From assembly GCA_046727735.1 (NCBI GenBank), contig JBKPDF010000045.1:13551-77550 (forward strand): a stretch of DNA of 64,000 bases. Reading direction: 5' to 3'. Each line of letters begins with the position of its first letter. Position 1 is the first letter of the stretch. The stretch is from AP-16 sp046727735 (GTDB lineage: Bacteria > Pseudomonadota > Alphaproteobacteria > Rhizobiales > Xanthobacteraceae). This document shows positions 31,942 through 41,076 of this stretch, piece by piece. A program made the position numbers and the translations under genes. The notes beneath the pieces were generated by a model that was not told where the DNA came from, did no database searches, and was given only the letters and a program-made list of their open reading frames with translations.

Positions 31942-34269
31942 ATGGGCGCGCGCTATTTCGGCGCAAGGGTGCCGCGCGTCGAGGATCCCGATCTCCTCGC
32001 CGGCCGCGGCCGCTATCTCGACGACATCGTGCTGCCCGACACGCTGGAGGCCGCGTTCGTGCGCTCGCCCCACGCTCACGCGCGCATCAAGGCGATCGAG
32101 ACACGCGCGGCCGCAGCGCTACCAGGCGTCGTCGCGGTGCTCACCGCGGGCGGTCTCGATGCGGCCGAGCGGCCGATGCCGCTGTTCGCACCGTCGCCGT
32201 TGATCAAGCAGAACCGCACCCAGCATGTGCTTGCGACGACGGCGGTGCGCTATGTGGGCGAAGCGATCGTGATGGTCGTCGCCGAGAACCGCGCCGTCGC
32301 CGAGGATGCCTGCGAGCTCGTCGCGATCGATTACGAGCCGCTGCCGGTTTCCGCGGACCTCGGCTCCGCGCTCGACGGCGATGCGCCCAAGGCGCACGAG
32401 GACGCGCCGGACAATCGCGCCGCCACGTTGCGCGGGCGCTTCGGCAATGTCGATGCAGTGTTCGCGCGGGCGCCGCACGTGTTTTCCGAGCGCATTTTCC
32501 AGACCCGCGGCGGCTGCCACGCCATGGAATGCCGCGGCGTCCTCGCGGTCGAGGACGCGCTGTCGGGCGCGCTCACGGTCTTCAGCTCGACCCAGGCGCC
32601 CTACATGGTGCGTCGCGCGCTGGCCGGCTGGATGAACGTCGACGAGAGCCGGGTTCGCGTCGCGGCCCCGCAGGTCGGCGGCGGATTCGGGCCGAAGGCC
32701 GCCATTTATCCGGAGGAATTCGCCGTCGCGCTCGCCGCCCGCAAGCTGAAGCGACCGGTCAAATGGATCGAGGACCGGCGCGAGCATTTTCTCGCCACCA
32801 ACCAGCAGCGCGACGAGATCTGGGACGTCGAAGTCGCGGCGGACGAGGCCGGCCGCTTGCTGGCAGTCCGCGGGCGCTGCCTGCACGACAACGGCGCCTA
32901 TCTGCCGTATGGACTCGTGTTGCCGGCGACGCTGCTCGCGCCGTTCCCGGGGCCTTATGCGCTCGAAGCGCTCGACATCACGATCGAGGTCGCCTTCACC
33001 AACAAGGTTCCGACGAGCCCCGTGCGCGGTGCCGGCCGGCCGAACGTCGCCTTCGTGCTGGAGCGGCTCGCGGATCGGGTTGGGCGCGAGCTCAAGATCG
33101 ATTGCAGCGAGGTGCGGCGCCGCAGCTTCGTGCGTGCGGATCAGTTCCCGTACAAGACCGGGATGTTGGCCCGCGACGGCTCGCCGGTCGCCTATGACAG
33201 CGGCGACTATCACGGCTGTCTTGACGCAGCATTGCGCGCGATCGGTGCCGCCGATTTTCCCGAGCGGCAGCGGCAAGCACGCGGTGAAGGGCGGTTCCTC
33301 GGGCTCGGCCTCGCGAGCTATGTCGAAGATACCGGGTTGCCGCCGTTCGAGGGCGCCGCGGTGAAGATCGAGCGCAGCGGCAAGGTCTTGGTCACGACCG
33401 GAGCCGCGAGTCAGGGCCAGGGTCATCACACCATGCTGGCCCAGATCACCGCCGACGTGCTCTCCATGCCGATCGAGAACGTAACGGTGCGTTCCGCAGA
33501 CACGGCGGTCTTTCCGCACGGCATCGGCACGATCGCGAGCCGCGTCGCGGTGGCGGCCGGCTCCTCGGTGCATCTTGCGGCGCAGAAGGTGCGCGACAAG
33601 GCGATCCGGCTCGCGGCCGACATGCTCGAAGCCGCCGAGCCCGACCTCGTGGTCGAAGACGGCGTGGTGCGCGTCGCCGGCACCGATAAATCGATCGCGC
33701 TCGCCGAGATCGCGCGGCGCATCGACGGCGATGCGGCGCTGCCGCTGCCGCCCGGCACCGAGCCGGGGCTCGCCGCGACCGCGTATCACGAGGCGCGGGC
33801 CACCACCTTCGCGAGCGGAACCAACGCGGCCGAGGTGGAGGTCGATCCCGCCACCGGCGCGGTCAAGATCCTGCGCTACGTCGTCGCTCACGATTGCGGC
33901 AAGCTCATCAATCCGCTGCTGGTCGACGGCCAGATCCGCGGCGGGGTCGTGCACGGCATCGGCAACGCGCTGTTCGAGCGCGCGGTCTACGACGAGGAGG
34001 CGCAGCCGCTCGCGACGAACTACGCCGATTATCTCATCCCGAGCGCGCCCGAGATGCCGCGCATCGAGATCGTGCACCTGGAGAACCCCTCGCCGCTCAA
34101 TCCGATCGGCGTCAAGGGCGCGGGCGAGGGCGGCACGATCCCGGCGGCGGCGTGCATCGTCTCGGCGATCGAGGACGCACTCGCGCCCTTCGGCGCGAGA
34201 TTCTCCGAGCACCCGCTTTCGCCCGAGGCGATCCTCAGCGCGATCCGAACGCGGTCCGGACCGCGCTGA
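31942..34269 (+). CDS. CoxL/xanthine-dehydrogenase-family molybdopterin-binding large subunit
   Basis: 775 residues with the usual order: RYLDDIVLPDTLEAAFVRSP near the N-terminus, QVGGGFGPKAAIYPEE (about 245), VRGAGRPNVAFVLERL (about 361), GASQGQGHHTMLAQI, and GVKGAGEGGTIPAAA (about 723) containing the catalytic Glu. The active-site loop is VRGAGRPN, not the AYRCSFR of true form-I CO dehydrogenase, so this is a form-II-like hydroxylase or aldehyde/N-heterocycle oxidoreductase of unknown substrate. It lies between the metalloproteases and a GFA protein; only the small subunit is co-transcribed. Confidence 0.92.
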   Translation: MGARYFGARVPRVEDPDLLAGRGRYLDDIVLPDTLEAAFVRSPHAHARIKAIETRAAAALPGVVAVLTAGGLDAAERPMPLFAPSPLIKQNRTQHVLATTAVRYVGEAIVMVVAENRAVAEDACELVAIDYEPLPVSADLGSALDGDAPKAHEDAPDNRAATLRGRFGNVDAVFARAPHVFSERIFQTRGGCHAMECRGVLAVEDALSGALTVFSSTQAPYMVRRALAGWMNVDESRVRVAAPQVGGGFGPKAAIYPEEFAVALAARKLKRPVKWIEDRREHFLATNQQRDEIWDVEVAADEAGRLLAVRGRCLHDNGAYLPYGLVLPATLLAPFPGPYALEALDITIEVAFTNKVPTSPVRGAGRPNVAFVLERLADRVGRELKIDCSEVRRRSFVRADQFPYKTGMLARDGSPVAYDSGDYHGCLDAALRAIGAADFPERQRQARGEGRFLGLGLASYVEDTGLPPFEGAAVKIERSGKVLVTTGAASQGQGHHTMLAQITADVLSMPIENVTVRSADTAVFPHGIGTIASRVAVAAGSSVHLAAQKVRDKAIRLAADMLEAAEPDLVVEDGVVRVAGTDKSIALAEIARRIDGDAALPLPPGTEPGLAATAYHEARATTFASGTNAAEVEVDPATGAVKILRYVVAHDCGKLINPLLVDGQIRGGVVHGIGNALFERAVYDEEAQPLATNYADYLIPSAPEMPRIEIVHLENPSPLNPIGVKGAGEGGTIPAAACIVSAIEDALAPFGARFSEHPLSPEAILSAIRTRSGPR

Positions 34270-34292
34270 ACCGCGTGCCGCGAGCGCTCGGA

Positions 34293-34715
34293 TCAGCTCG
34301 GCGGCGGCATCCGCTCGAAATTCGGGATGTCCTTCGACGTAACATCCCAGTTGGGTCGGTCTTTCGCGTACACGACCACCTGCGGCGAAAACCAGGCATG
34401 ATCATCGAGGCAGCCGACCGTGATATTGACCAGGCCGGGACGCGCGGAATTCTCGCCGTATACCCGACTGCCGCATACCGGACAGAAATGCCGGGTATTG
34501 ATGTTGCCGCTTTCGGCCTTCGACGCGTAGCTCGTCGTCTTTCCTGTGATCGTCACGTCATCACGCTTGAACCGGGCCAAGGACATGTGGCCGGTGCCGG
34601 ACGCGCGTTGGCAGTCCTTGCAATGGCATTGTCCCATGCCGACGGGTTCCGAACGGATCGTGAAATTCACGGCGCCGCAGAGGCAGCGTCCCGTTGCGAA
34701 TGGCTGGTTCGACAT
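34293..34715 (-). CDS. GFA family (glutathione-dependent formaldehyde-activating-like) zinc protein
   Basis: 140 residues. Zn ligands are visible in GRCLCGAVNF (CxC), CHCKDCQRASG (CxxC) and HFCPVCGSRVY (CxxC). The family binds zinc and in one member catalyses S-hydroxymethylglutathione formation; most are uncharacterised. Convergent with the CoxL gene (23-bp gap) and 45 bp from the end of the second Liv operon. Confidence 0.88.
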   Translation of the reverse strand: MSNQPFATGRCLCGAVNFTIRSEPVGMGQCHCKDCQRASGTGHMSLARFKRDDVTITGKTTSYASKAESGNINTRHFCPVCGSRVYGENSARPGLVNITVGCLDDHAWFSPQVVVYAKDRPNWDVTSKDIPNFERMPPPS

Positions 34716-34760
34716 GATTTCTCCCTTGCCGAGCTGGGCGTGAAGCTACCACGGGGCGCA

Positions 34761-35720
34761 CTATCGGGCACTATTCCGATTGAGTCTTCCGACGAGCGCT
34801 GTCGCAAGTGCGTTGAGCCCGCCCGCATGCGTGCGCATCAGCACGATCACCACGACCGCGAAGATCACCATGTCCCATTCGCCGTATTTCTGCAGCCAGG
34901 TAATCAGTATCTGAACGGGGGTAGCGCCGATCAGCGGCCCCGCGACCGAGCCGAGCCCGCCCAGCACCACCATGATGATGAGCTTGGCCATCTCGTTGAA
35001 ATCGGCGAGCTGCGGGCTGAGCACGACGACGTAATGCGCATAGAAGGCACCGGCGAGGCCCGCAAAGGCGCTCGACACGGTGAACACCAGGATCTTCACC
35101 CGCGTGGTGTCGACGCCGAGACTCTCGGCGCGCAGCTCGTCGTCCTTGATCGCTCGCATGAACTGCCCGAGCGGCGAGCGCACCATCGCGTACATCGCCA
35201 GCACCGAGCCGAAGGCGAGCGCGGCGAACAGATAGTAGTACGCGACCGGATCGAGGTTGCGGAACAGCGGCGGCACGTCGAGCCCGAGCTCGCCACGCGT
35301 GATCGGGTAGGCGGCGGCGAGCAGGATGTGGATCGTCTCGGCGAACGCCCAGGTGGCGATGGCGAGATAGATGGCGCGCATCGACAGCACGATGCGGCCG
35401 AGCGCATAGCCGAGCAGCGCCGCGAGCGCGATGCCGCTGACGATGCCGACCCAGATCGGCACGGCGAAATAACGGATCAGAAGGCCGGACGTGTAGCCGC
35501 CGATCGCGGCGAACGCCTGATGGGCGAGCGAGAATTGGCCGGTGAAACCGGCCAGCAAATTCCAGCTCGCGGCGAGGATCGTGTAGTAGCAGCTCGTGGT
35601 GAGCATGTGCAGGGTGAAATTGCCGGCGAGCGCCGGCGCGAGCGCGAGCACCATTGCGGCGACCACGCAAACGAGCGCCGGCCTGCGCCATTCCGCCGAC
35701 AAGGCAAGGCCGCGCCTCAT
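34761..35720 (-). CDS. livM: LivM-type branched-chain amino acid ABC permease (second system)
   Basis: 319 residues. Landmarks: ASWNLLAGFTGQFSLAHQAFAAIGGY, LRAESLGVDTTRVKILVF and MVVLGGLGSVAGPLIGA. It is last in a five-gene minus-strand operon and overlaps the LivF-type gene by 4 nt. The usual Gly-rich and polar residues of the family are present, so it should be functional. Confidence 0.9.
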   Translation of the reverse strand: MRRGLALSAEWRRPALVCVVAAMVLALAPALAGNFTLHMLTTSCYYTILAASWNLLAGFTGQFSLAHQAFAAIGGYTSGLLIRYFAVPIWVGIVSGIALAALLGYALGRIVLSMRAIYLAIATWAFAETIHILLAAAYPITRGELGLDVPPLFRNLDPVAYYYLFAALAFGSVLAMYAMVRSPLGQFMRAIKDDELRAESLGVDTTRVKILVFTVSSAFAGLAGAFYAHYVVVLSPQLADFNEMAKLIIMVVLGGLGSVAGPLIGATPVQILITWLQKYGEWDMVIFAVVVIVLMRTHAGGLNALATALVGRLNRNSAR

Positions 35721-36448
35721 CCGAGCAGCGCCTCCTTGAACAAGGCGCCGATCCGCGTCGGCGAGAACTCTCGCGCCGGTCCTTCGGCGCGTACGCGGCC
35801 GAGGTCCAGCATATAGACGGCGTCGGCTTGCCGGACGGCGTCTTCGACGTTCTGGTCGACCAGCAGGATCGTCGCCGCGATGTTGCGCCGTGCGGTCTGC
35901 AAGAGCGCATAGACCTGATCGACCAGCGCGGGCGCGAGCCCCGCGGTCGGCTCGTCGACCAGCATCAGCGCCGGCTCGGCCATCATCTCGCGTGCGATCG
36001 AGAGCATACGGCCCTGACCGCCGCTCAGCGCTCCCGCGGCCTCGCGCCGACGATCGGCCAAAACCGGAAAGGTCCCGTAGATATTTTCCAGACGCGCGTT
36101 CAACCGTGCCCGATCGCGGCGGAAGAGATAGCCGCCCATGCGCAAATTCTCCTCGACCGTGAGCAGCGGAAAGACGTTGATCTCCTGCGGCACATAGCCG
36201 ATGCCGCGGGATTTGATCGCGTAGGGCGCCAACCCGTCGATCGGCGCGTCCCGCAAACGGATGCGGCCGCGATGCGGCTTCAAGAACCCGAACAGAACCC
36301 TGAGCAGCGTCGATTTCCCGGCTCCGTTCGGGCCGATCACCAGCGTGAGGCTGCCGCGCGCAACGGTGAGCGACACGCCGCGCAGCACGTCGATCCCGGC
36401 CGTGTACCCGGCATGCAGGTCCTCGACCGTGAGCAGCGCCTCGCTCAT
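35717..36448 (-). CDS. livF: LivF-type ABC ATPase (second system)
   Basis: 243 residues. Walker A GPNGAGKSTLLRV, GYVPQEINVFPLLTVEENLRMGGY, signature LSGGQGRMLSIAREM and LMLVDEPTAGLAPAL. Start and stop both overlap neighbours by 4 nt (ATGA), which indicates tight translational coupling through the operon. Confidence 0.92.
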   Translation of the reverse strand: MSEALLTVEDLHAGYTAGIDVLRGVSLTVARGSLTLVIGPNGAGKSTLLRVLFGFLKPHRGRIRLRDAPIDGLAPYAIKSRGIGYVPQEINVFPLLTVEENLRMGGYLFRRDRARLNARLENIYGTFPVLADRRREAAGALSGGQGRMLSIAREMMAEPALMLVDEPTAGLAPALVDQVYALLQTARRNIAATILLVDQNVEDAVRQADAVYMLDLGRVRAEGPAREFSPTRIGALFKEALLG

Positions 36449-37173
36449 GCGAGCCTGCCCAGGTACGCGCCGATCACCTCGTCCCTGCCGGCAACCTCGT
36501 CGAGCGTGCCTTCGGCGCCAACGCGGCCCTCAATCATCACCGTAACGCGGCGGCAGAGCCGACGCACCAACGCCATCTCGTGGCTGACGATCACGAAGGT
36601 GGTGCGCTGCTCGCGATTGCGCGTCTCGATCAGTTCGAGGATCGATTCCTTGATGGCGGGCGCAATCCCCGCGAACGGCTCGTCGAGCAGGTAGCACTTG
36701 AGCCGCGGCGCCATGAAGCCCGAGGCGATCTGCAGGAGCGCGCGCTGCCCGCCGGAGAGCGCCTTGGCCGGCGATTGCGCCAGCGGTGCAAGGCCGGTCG
36801 ATTGCAATAGTCGCTGCGCTTGTTCGGCCGCGCGTTCTGCAGCGGTGCGGCGCGGGTCGGCCCAATACGGCAGCATCAGATTCTCGACGACGCTCAGGTT
36901 TCCGAACAGCCGCGCCACCTGGAAGGTGCGCAGCAGGCCGTTGCGGGCCAATTCATGCGGCATCAGGCCGGCGAGCGGCTCGCCGTCGAGGCGGATCTCG
37001 CCGGCGGTCGGCGCATACAGGCCGCCGATCAAATTGACGAGCGTGGTCTTGCCGGCGCCGTTCGGGCCGATGATACCGCGGATCTCGCCGGACTCGATTG
37101 ATAGGTTCACGCCGTCGACCGCGGAGAGCCCGCCGAAGCGCTTGACGAGGTTTCTGGTCGTCAGCAGCGCCAC
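36445..37173 (-). CDS. livG: LivG-type ABC ATPase (second system)
   Basis: 242 residues. Walker A GPNGAGKTTLVNL, FQVARLFGNLSVVENLM, signature LSGGQRALLQIASG, a Walker B variant KCYLLDEPFAGIAPAI and the switch IVSHEMALVRRL. Unlike the first system, the LSGGQ signature is intact. Nine bp separate it from the LivH-type permease. Confidence 0.9.
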   Translation of the reverse strand: MALLTTRNLVKRFGGLSAVDGVNLSIESGEIRGIIGPNGAGKTTLVNLIGGLYAPTAGEIRLDGEPLAGLMPHELARNGLLRTFQVARLFGNLSVVENLMLPYWADPRRTAAERAAEQAQRLLQSTGLAPLAQSPAKALSGGQRALLQIASGFMAPRLKCYLLDEPFAGIAPAIKESILELIETRNREQRTTFVIVSHEMALVRRLCRRVTVMIEGRVGAEGTLDEVAGRDEVIGAYLGRLA

Positions 37174-37182
37174 GTCGTTGCC

Positions 37183-38079
37183 TCAGGCCTGCCGGACGCG
37201 CTCGCCGAACAGGCCAGACGGGCGCAGCAGCAGCACCAGGATGACCAGCAGGAAACCGTAGACGTTCTGATAGGGCGCGGCGATAAAGGCGGCGCCGAGG
37301 GATTCGACCACGCCGAGCAGCACGCCGGCGATGAGCGCGCCGGGAATCGATCCGAGGCCGCCGATCACGACGATTTCGAAGCCCTTGACGGTGGTGACGA
37401 TCCCATTGGTCGGAAAAACCATGAACACCGGCGCGAGCAGCGCGCCGGCTATGCCGGCGAGCCCGACGCCGATGCCGAACGCGACCTGGTCGAGCCGGAA
37501 CACGTCGACGCCCGCGGTCTGCGCGCCGACCCGGCTCTGGGCCGCGGCGCGCAGCGCGAGCCCGAGCCACGTGCGCTTGAGCAGCAGATAGAACAGCGCG
37601 ATCGCCGCGAGCGCGCACAAGAAGGCGGCGAGCCGCGCTCCGCTCTCGGGCAGCGGGCCGAGCATGACGGTCGGGAGATTGGAGCCGGGCGTGCGCTGAT
37701 ACGGCCCGCTCAGTGCGGTCGCGAGGTTGCGCAGCAGCAGCAGGAGCGCGATCGTGACCACGATCGCATAATCGTCCTTGCGCTCGATGCCCTGGGTGAA
37801 CATTGGCTTGATCAACAGCGGCTCGAGCAGGAAGCCGAGCGCGAATACGCCGATTGCCGAGAGCGGCGCCGCGATCCACCAAAGATCCGGGCCGAGCCAT
37901 TCCACGACCAGCAGATATTGGAGGTAGCCGCCGATCATATAGAACTCGCCCATCGACCAGTTGATCATCTTCACGATGCTGTAGATGAAGGTGATACCCA
38001 GCGCCATCAGCGCGTAGAGCACGCCGATCATGATCCCCGCGATCAGGGTCTGGACGAAGAGCTCGGCGGAAAAAATCAT
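37183..38079 (-). CDS. livH: LivH-type branched-chain amino acid ABC permease (second system)
   Basis: 298 residues from ATG 38079. Landmarks: FVQTLIAGIMIGVLYALMALGITFIYSIVKMINWSMGEF, LRAAAQSRVGAQTAGVDVFR and FEIVVIGGLGSIPGALIAGV. A longer frame reaches 38280, but it runs through the GC-rich intergenic repeat and lacks a plausible ribosome site there, so it is not used. Confidence 0.88.
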   Translation of the reverse strand: MIFSAELFVQTLIAGIMIGVLYALMALGITFIYSIVKMINWSMGEFYMIGGYLQYLLVVEWLGPDLWWIAAPLSAIGVFALGFLLEPLLIKPMFTQGIERKDDYAIVVTIALLLLLRNLATALSGPYQRTPGSNLPTVMLGPLPESGARLAAFLCALAAIALFYLLLKRTWLGLALRAAAQSRVGAQTAGVDVFRLDQVAFGIGVGLAGIAGALLAPVFMVFPTNGIVTTVKGFEIVVIGGLGSIPGALIAGVLLGVVESLGAAFIAAPYQNVYGFLLVILVLLLRPSGLFGERVRQA

Positions 38080-38149
38080 CCAAAAGGCCGCCGCGAAAGC
38101 GGAGCGCCACCCTCGCTGACGCAATCGTGCGGGTGAAGGGCGCGCCGCG

Positions 38150-38278
38150 TACGCCTCCCTCCCCCGCCTGAGGGGGAGGGATGGGGAGGGGGCCTGGAGC
38201 CGCCGCGCGTCAGTTTGCCCCCTCCCGCCGTCGCATCGCGACGGCGACCTCCCCCGCAGGCGGGGGAGGGGATGGAGC
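38150..38278. repeat. Nested GC-rich intergenic palindrome, family member
   Basis: CCTCCCTCCCCCGCCTGAGGGGGAGGG, then CCCCCTCCCGCCGTCGCATCGCGACGGCG and CTCCCCCGCAGGCGGGGGAGGG. Multiple hairpins in either strand, again located inside a Liv operon between binding protein and LivH-type permease, the same position as the copy at 24081. Confidence 0.75.
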
Positions 38279-38295
38279 AAGCGTCACGACCGCGC

Positions 38296-39495
38296 TCACT
38301 GCGATCCGGCGTGCTCGATCACGACCGAGGCCTCTTTCCAGTCCTGGCCGGGCGCGGTGTACTGCAGGATCAGCACCGGCGGCGACCAATTGTGGAAGAA
38401 CACGCCTTCGGCGCGGGGGAACGTCACCGGCGCGGAGGTCCAGCTCTTGAACGTGCCGGTCTCGAGCGCCTGGATGAGCGCCTTCGGCTCCGTGCTCTTC
38501 GCCTGATTGAGCGCTTGCGCGACGATCAGCACGTCGCCGAAGCCGTTGAGCGAGGAATAGACCGGGGATTCTTTATATTTCTCCTCGTACGCCTTGGTGA
38601 ACGCCGCGCCCTCGTCCGCGAGCTTCTGCTTGGGCGAGTAGTAGGCGATGAAGAACAGCTTGTCCCCGGTCTTGGGGTGCAGCTGCCAGAATTGCGGCCG
38701 GATCGGCGCATCGTAAGAGGCGAGCATCGGGGTCTGCGGGGTCAGCCCCAGCGTCGCCGCCTGCTCGACCATGAGATCCATCGGCTGGCCGACGCCGACA
38801 TTGATGATCAGGTCCGGCTTGAAGGCTTTGACCTGCAGCAAGAGCGGAGTGAGATCGGTCGTGCCGTGGTCGAACGTGATGGCCTGCAGCTCGATCCCGA
38901 GCTTTTGCTCCTTGCTACGCTTCTCGGTCTCGGTGAGAAGCCCGATGCCGTAATCGGTCGTCTCCGCCAATAGCGATATCCGCCTGAAATTCTTCTGCTT
39001 GATGAAATCGAGCCAGGCCGCGGTGCGGACCGGATCGATCACGTGGGTGCGGAACGCGACGTCGTAATGCTTGGCGGTGATGTCGGCGGCGGAAGTCTGG
39101 GTGCCGATGGTCGGGACGCCGAGCTCCTTCGCTACCTCGTTGGCCGCGAGATTGACCGAGCTGTGGAAGAACCCGGTGACCGCGACGGCACGCTCGTCGC
39201 TGACGAGGCGCCGGTAGGCGGCGACCCCGCTTTCGGTCCGGCCCTGGGAATCCTGCACAGAGAGCGCGACCTTGCGGCCGCCGATCACGCCGCCCATCGG
39301 GCCGTTGATGTGCTCGACCGCAAGCTCGGCGCCGCGACGGATCAGCTGGCCGGCAGTCGGGTCCCCCGGCGGCGAGAGCGGAACGACGAGCCCGATGACG
39401 ATCGGCGGATCGGCGGCGTTCACCACCGCGAACGGAAGGGCGGCGATGAACACAACAGACAACAGGCCGGCAATGCGCGGGATCGTCTTCATCAA
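38296..39495 (-). CDS. Periplasmic branched-chain amino acid/amide-type binding protein (second system)
   Basis: 399 residues. Signal peptide LLSVVFIAALPFAVVNA, then VIGLVVPLSPPGDPTAGQLIRRGAELAVEHIN, ALSVQDSQGRTESGVAAYRRL and TDYGIGLLTETEKR of the type-I binding fold. First gene of the minus-strand operon ending at 34761. It opens a divergent promoter region of about 140 bp shared with the Asp/Glu racemase gene. Confidence 0.9.
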   Translation of the reverse strand: MMKTIPRIAGLLSVVFIAALPFAVVNAADPPIVIGLVVPLSPPGDPTAGQLIRRGAELAVEHINGPMGGVIGGRKVALSVQDSQGRTESGVAAYRRLVSDERAVAVTGFFHSSVNLAANEVAKELGVPTIGTQTSAADITAKHYDVAFRTHVIDPVRTAAWLDFIKQKNFRRISLLAETTDYGIGLLTETEKRSKEQKLGIELQAITFDHGTTDLTPLLLQVKAFKPDLIINVGVGQPMDLMVEQAATLGLTPQTPMLASYDAPIRPQFWQLHPKTGDKLFFIAYYSPKQKLADEGAAFTKAYEEKYKESPVYSSLNGFGDVLIVAQALNQAKSTEPKALIQALETGTFKSWTSAPVTFPRAEGVFFHNWSPPVLILQYTAPGQDWKEASVVIEHAGSQ

Positions 39496-39636
39496 AGCCC
39501 TCCCTCGATGCGCTTGTGCGCGGGCGGCGCGGCGGAACTCTAGCAGGACGCTTTTTCCATTTCACCCCGCGCGCGCCGCGACGCAGAATCTTCGCGGCAA
39601 TTTCGCCGCCGGCCTCCGGCTGCTAATCTGGCAACC

Positions 39637-40425
39637 ATGGACACTCGGCAAAAAGCAGCCATGCACCGGCACGCCAATCGGGAGCGCGTCGCGACCGGCG
39701 GCAAGGCGATCTACGGCGCCCCGCTCGGCATCCTGATGCTCGAAGCGCGGTTTCCGCGCATTCCCGGCGACATGGGCAACGCCCAGACCTGGCCGTTTCC
39801 GGTGCTCTACAAGGTGATCGAGGGCGCCTCGCCGCGGCGTGTCGTGATCGAGCGGGCAAACGGATTGCTCGCGGCTTTCCTCGACGGTGCGCGCGAGCTC
39901 GTCGATCTCGGTGCGGAGGCCCTCGCCACCAATTGCGGCTTTCTTTCGATCTATCAGGTCGAGATCGCCGGCCACGTGCGGGTACCGGTCGCGACTTCGA
40001 GCCTCATGCAGGCACCGTTCATCGAGCGCCTGCTCCCACCGGGACGCCGGGTCGGCATTCTCACGATCAGCGCCGAGAATCTCACGCCCGAGCATTTGCG
40101 CAGCGCCGGGGTCGACGCCGGAACTCCGATCGTCGGCACCGACGGAGGCGCCGAGTTCACCCGCGCCATCCTGGGTAATGAGCCCCTGCTCGATGTTGCG
40201 GCCGCCGAGCGCGACATTCTCGAGGCGGGTGAGACGCTGGTCGAGCAATTCCCCGATGTCGGGGCGGTGCTGCTCGAATGCACCAACATGGCCCCCTATG
40301 CGCGGGCGTTGCGCGAGCACCTGCAATTGCCGGTCTACGACATCTACAGCTTCATCACCTGGTTCCAGGCCGGCCTGCGGCCGCGAGACTTCGGCTACCC
40401 GGGGAGCATGGCGGGGAGCGAATGA
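39637..40425 (+). CDS. Aspartate/glutamate racemase family protein
   Basis: 262 residues. Two catalytic-type cysteines are visible, Cys100 in ALATNCGFLSIYQ and Cys about 215 in LLECTNMAPY, at the classic spacing of Asp/Glu/hydantoin racemases, plus SSLMQAPFIERLLPPGRRVGILT in the second half. The family makes D-amino acids or racemises hydantoins, and some members are only hydrolases. It is divergent from the second Liv operon, suggesting the imported solute could be an amino acid or hydantoin (inference). Confidence 0.85.
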   Translation: MDTRQKAAMHRHANRERVATGGKAIYGAPLGILMLEARFPRIPGDMGNAQTWPFPVLYKVIEGASPRRVVIERANGLLAAFLDGARELVDLGAEALATNCGFLSIYQVEIAGHVRVPVATSSLMQAPFIERLLPPGRRVGILTISAENLTPEHLRSAGVDAGTPIVGTDGGAEFTRAILGNEPLLDVAAAERDILEAGETLVEQFPDVGAVLLECTNMAPYARALREHLQLPVYDIYSFITWFQAGLRPRDFGYPGSMAGSE

Positions 40426-40485
40426 CGTGAACAGGGCGGCGCGAGTGCAGGCCGCCGATGCCCTGCGTCCTCAGCCTGGAAATTT

Positions 40486-40956
40486 TCAGATTTCGCGGCC
40501 GATCAGCGCATCGACCGAATAGCGGCCGCCCCCGCGGATCGCGAACGAAAGCGCGACGATGCCCCACAACAGCGGATATTCGTATCCGCCGCTCGTCCAA
40601 AAAAAGCCGGCGCCGAGATGCACGTGGACGACGGCAACGGCCATCAGTCCGGTGACGAGCGCGGCAGCGGCGCGCGTGGCGAGGCCGGCCGCGAGCAACA
40701 ACCCGCCGCCGAATTCGATCAAGCCGGCCAACAGGGCAAATGAGGCCGGCAGACCGAGCTTGGCAGCAAAGAACTGGCCGGTCGCCTCCAGGCCATAGCC
40801 GCCGAACCAGCCAAACAGTTTCTGCGCGCCGTGCGGAACGAGGATCAGGCCGGCGGCGATCCGGACCATCGGCTCGGCGAACGGAGCGAGCGTCGCGGTG
40901 AGGGGAGCGACGGCCGGCAGGATGGGTGTCGCGGGGGAAGCGTGGGTCATCGACAT
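40486..40956 (-). CDS. DoxX family membrane protein
   Basis: About 156 residues from ATG 40956 (AAGGAGG lies about 7 nt upstream; longer starts have none). Four hydrophobic segments and the DoxX marks RIAAGLILVPHGAQKLFGWFGG, GLIEFGGGLLLAAGLATR and WGIVALSFAIRGGG. Family members act in quinone/redox or stress roles, mostly undefined. Divergent from a LysR gene with a 120-bp spacer, the standard layout for a regulator and its target. Confidence 0.88.
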   Translation of the reverse strand: MSMTHASPATPILPAVAPLTATLAPFAEPMVRIAAGLILVPHGAQKLFGWFGGYGLEATGQFFAAKLGLPASFALLAGLIEFGGGLLLAAGLATRAAAALVTGLMAVAVVHVHLGAGFFWTSGGYEYPLLWGIVALSFAIRGGGRYSVDALIGREI

Positions 40957-41056
40957 GGCAACCTCCTTGGACATGACGCGCGCGAGCGCGCCCCTTTCGT
41001 CCGGAGATTTAGCTTGCGCCAATACAAGCAACAATCCATGCTGCGGGAACAACACT

Positions 41057-41073
41057 GTTGCATCAAGTGCAAC
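41057..41073. promoter_or_regulatory. LysR-type palindromic operator
   Basis: GTTGCA (41057-41062), TCAAG, TGCAAC (41068-41073): 6-bp perfect arms, containing the T-N11-A core (TGCA-N5-TGCA) typical of LysR regulators. It lies just before the lysR ATG and about 100 bp from the doxX start, so it suits autorepression and doxX control. Confidence 0.65.
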
Positions 41074-41076
41074 AAA

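Noticed and set aside
32119..34212. 697-codon minus-strand frame
   Set aside because: Complement of the CoxL gene; composition is an artefact of codon bias.
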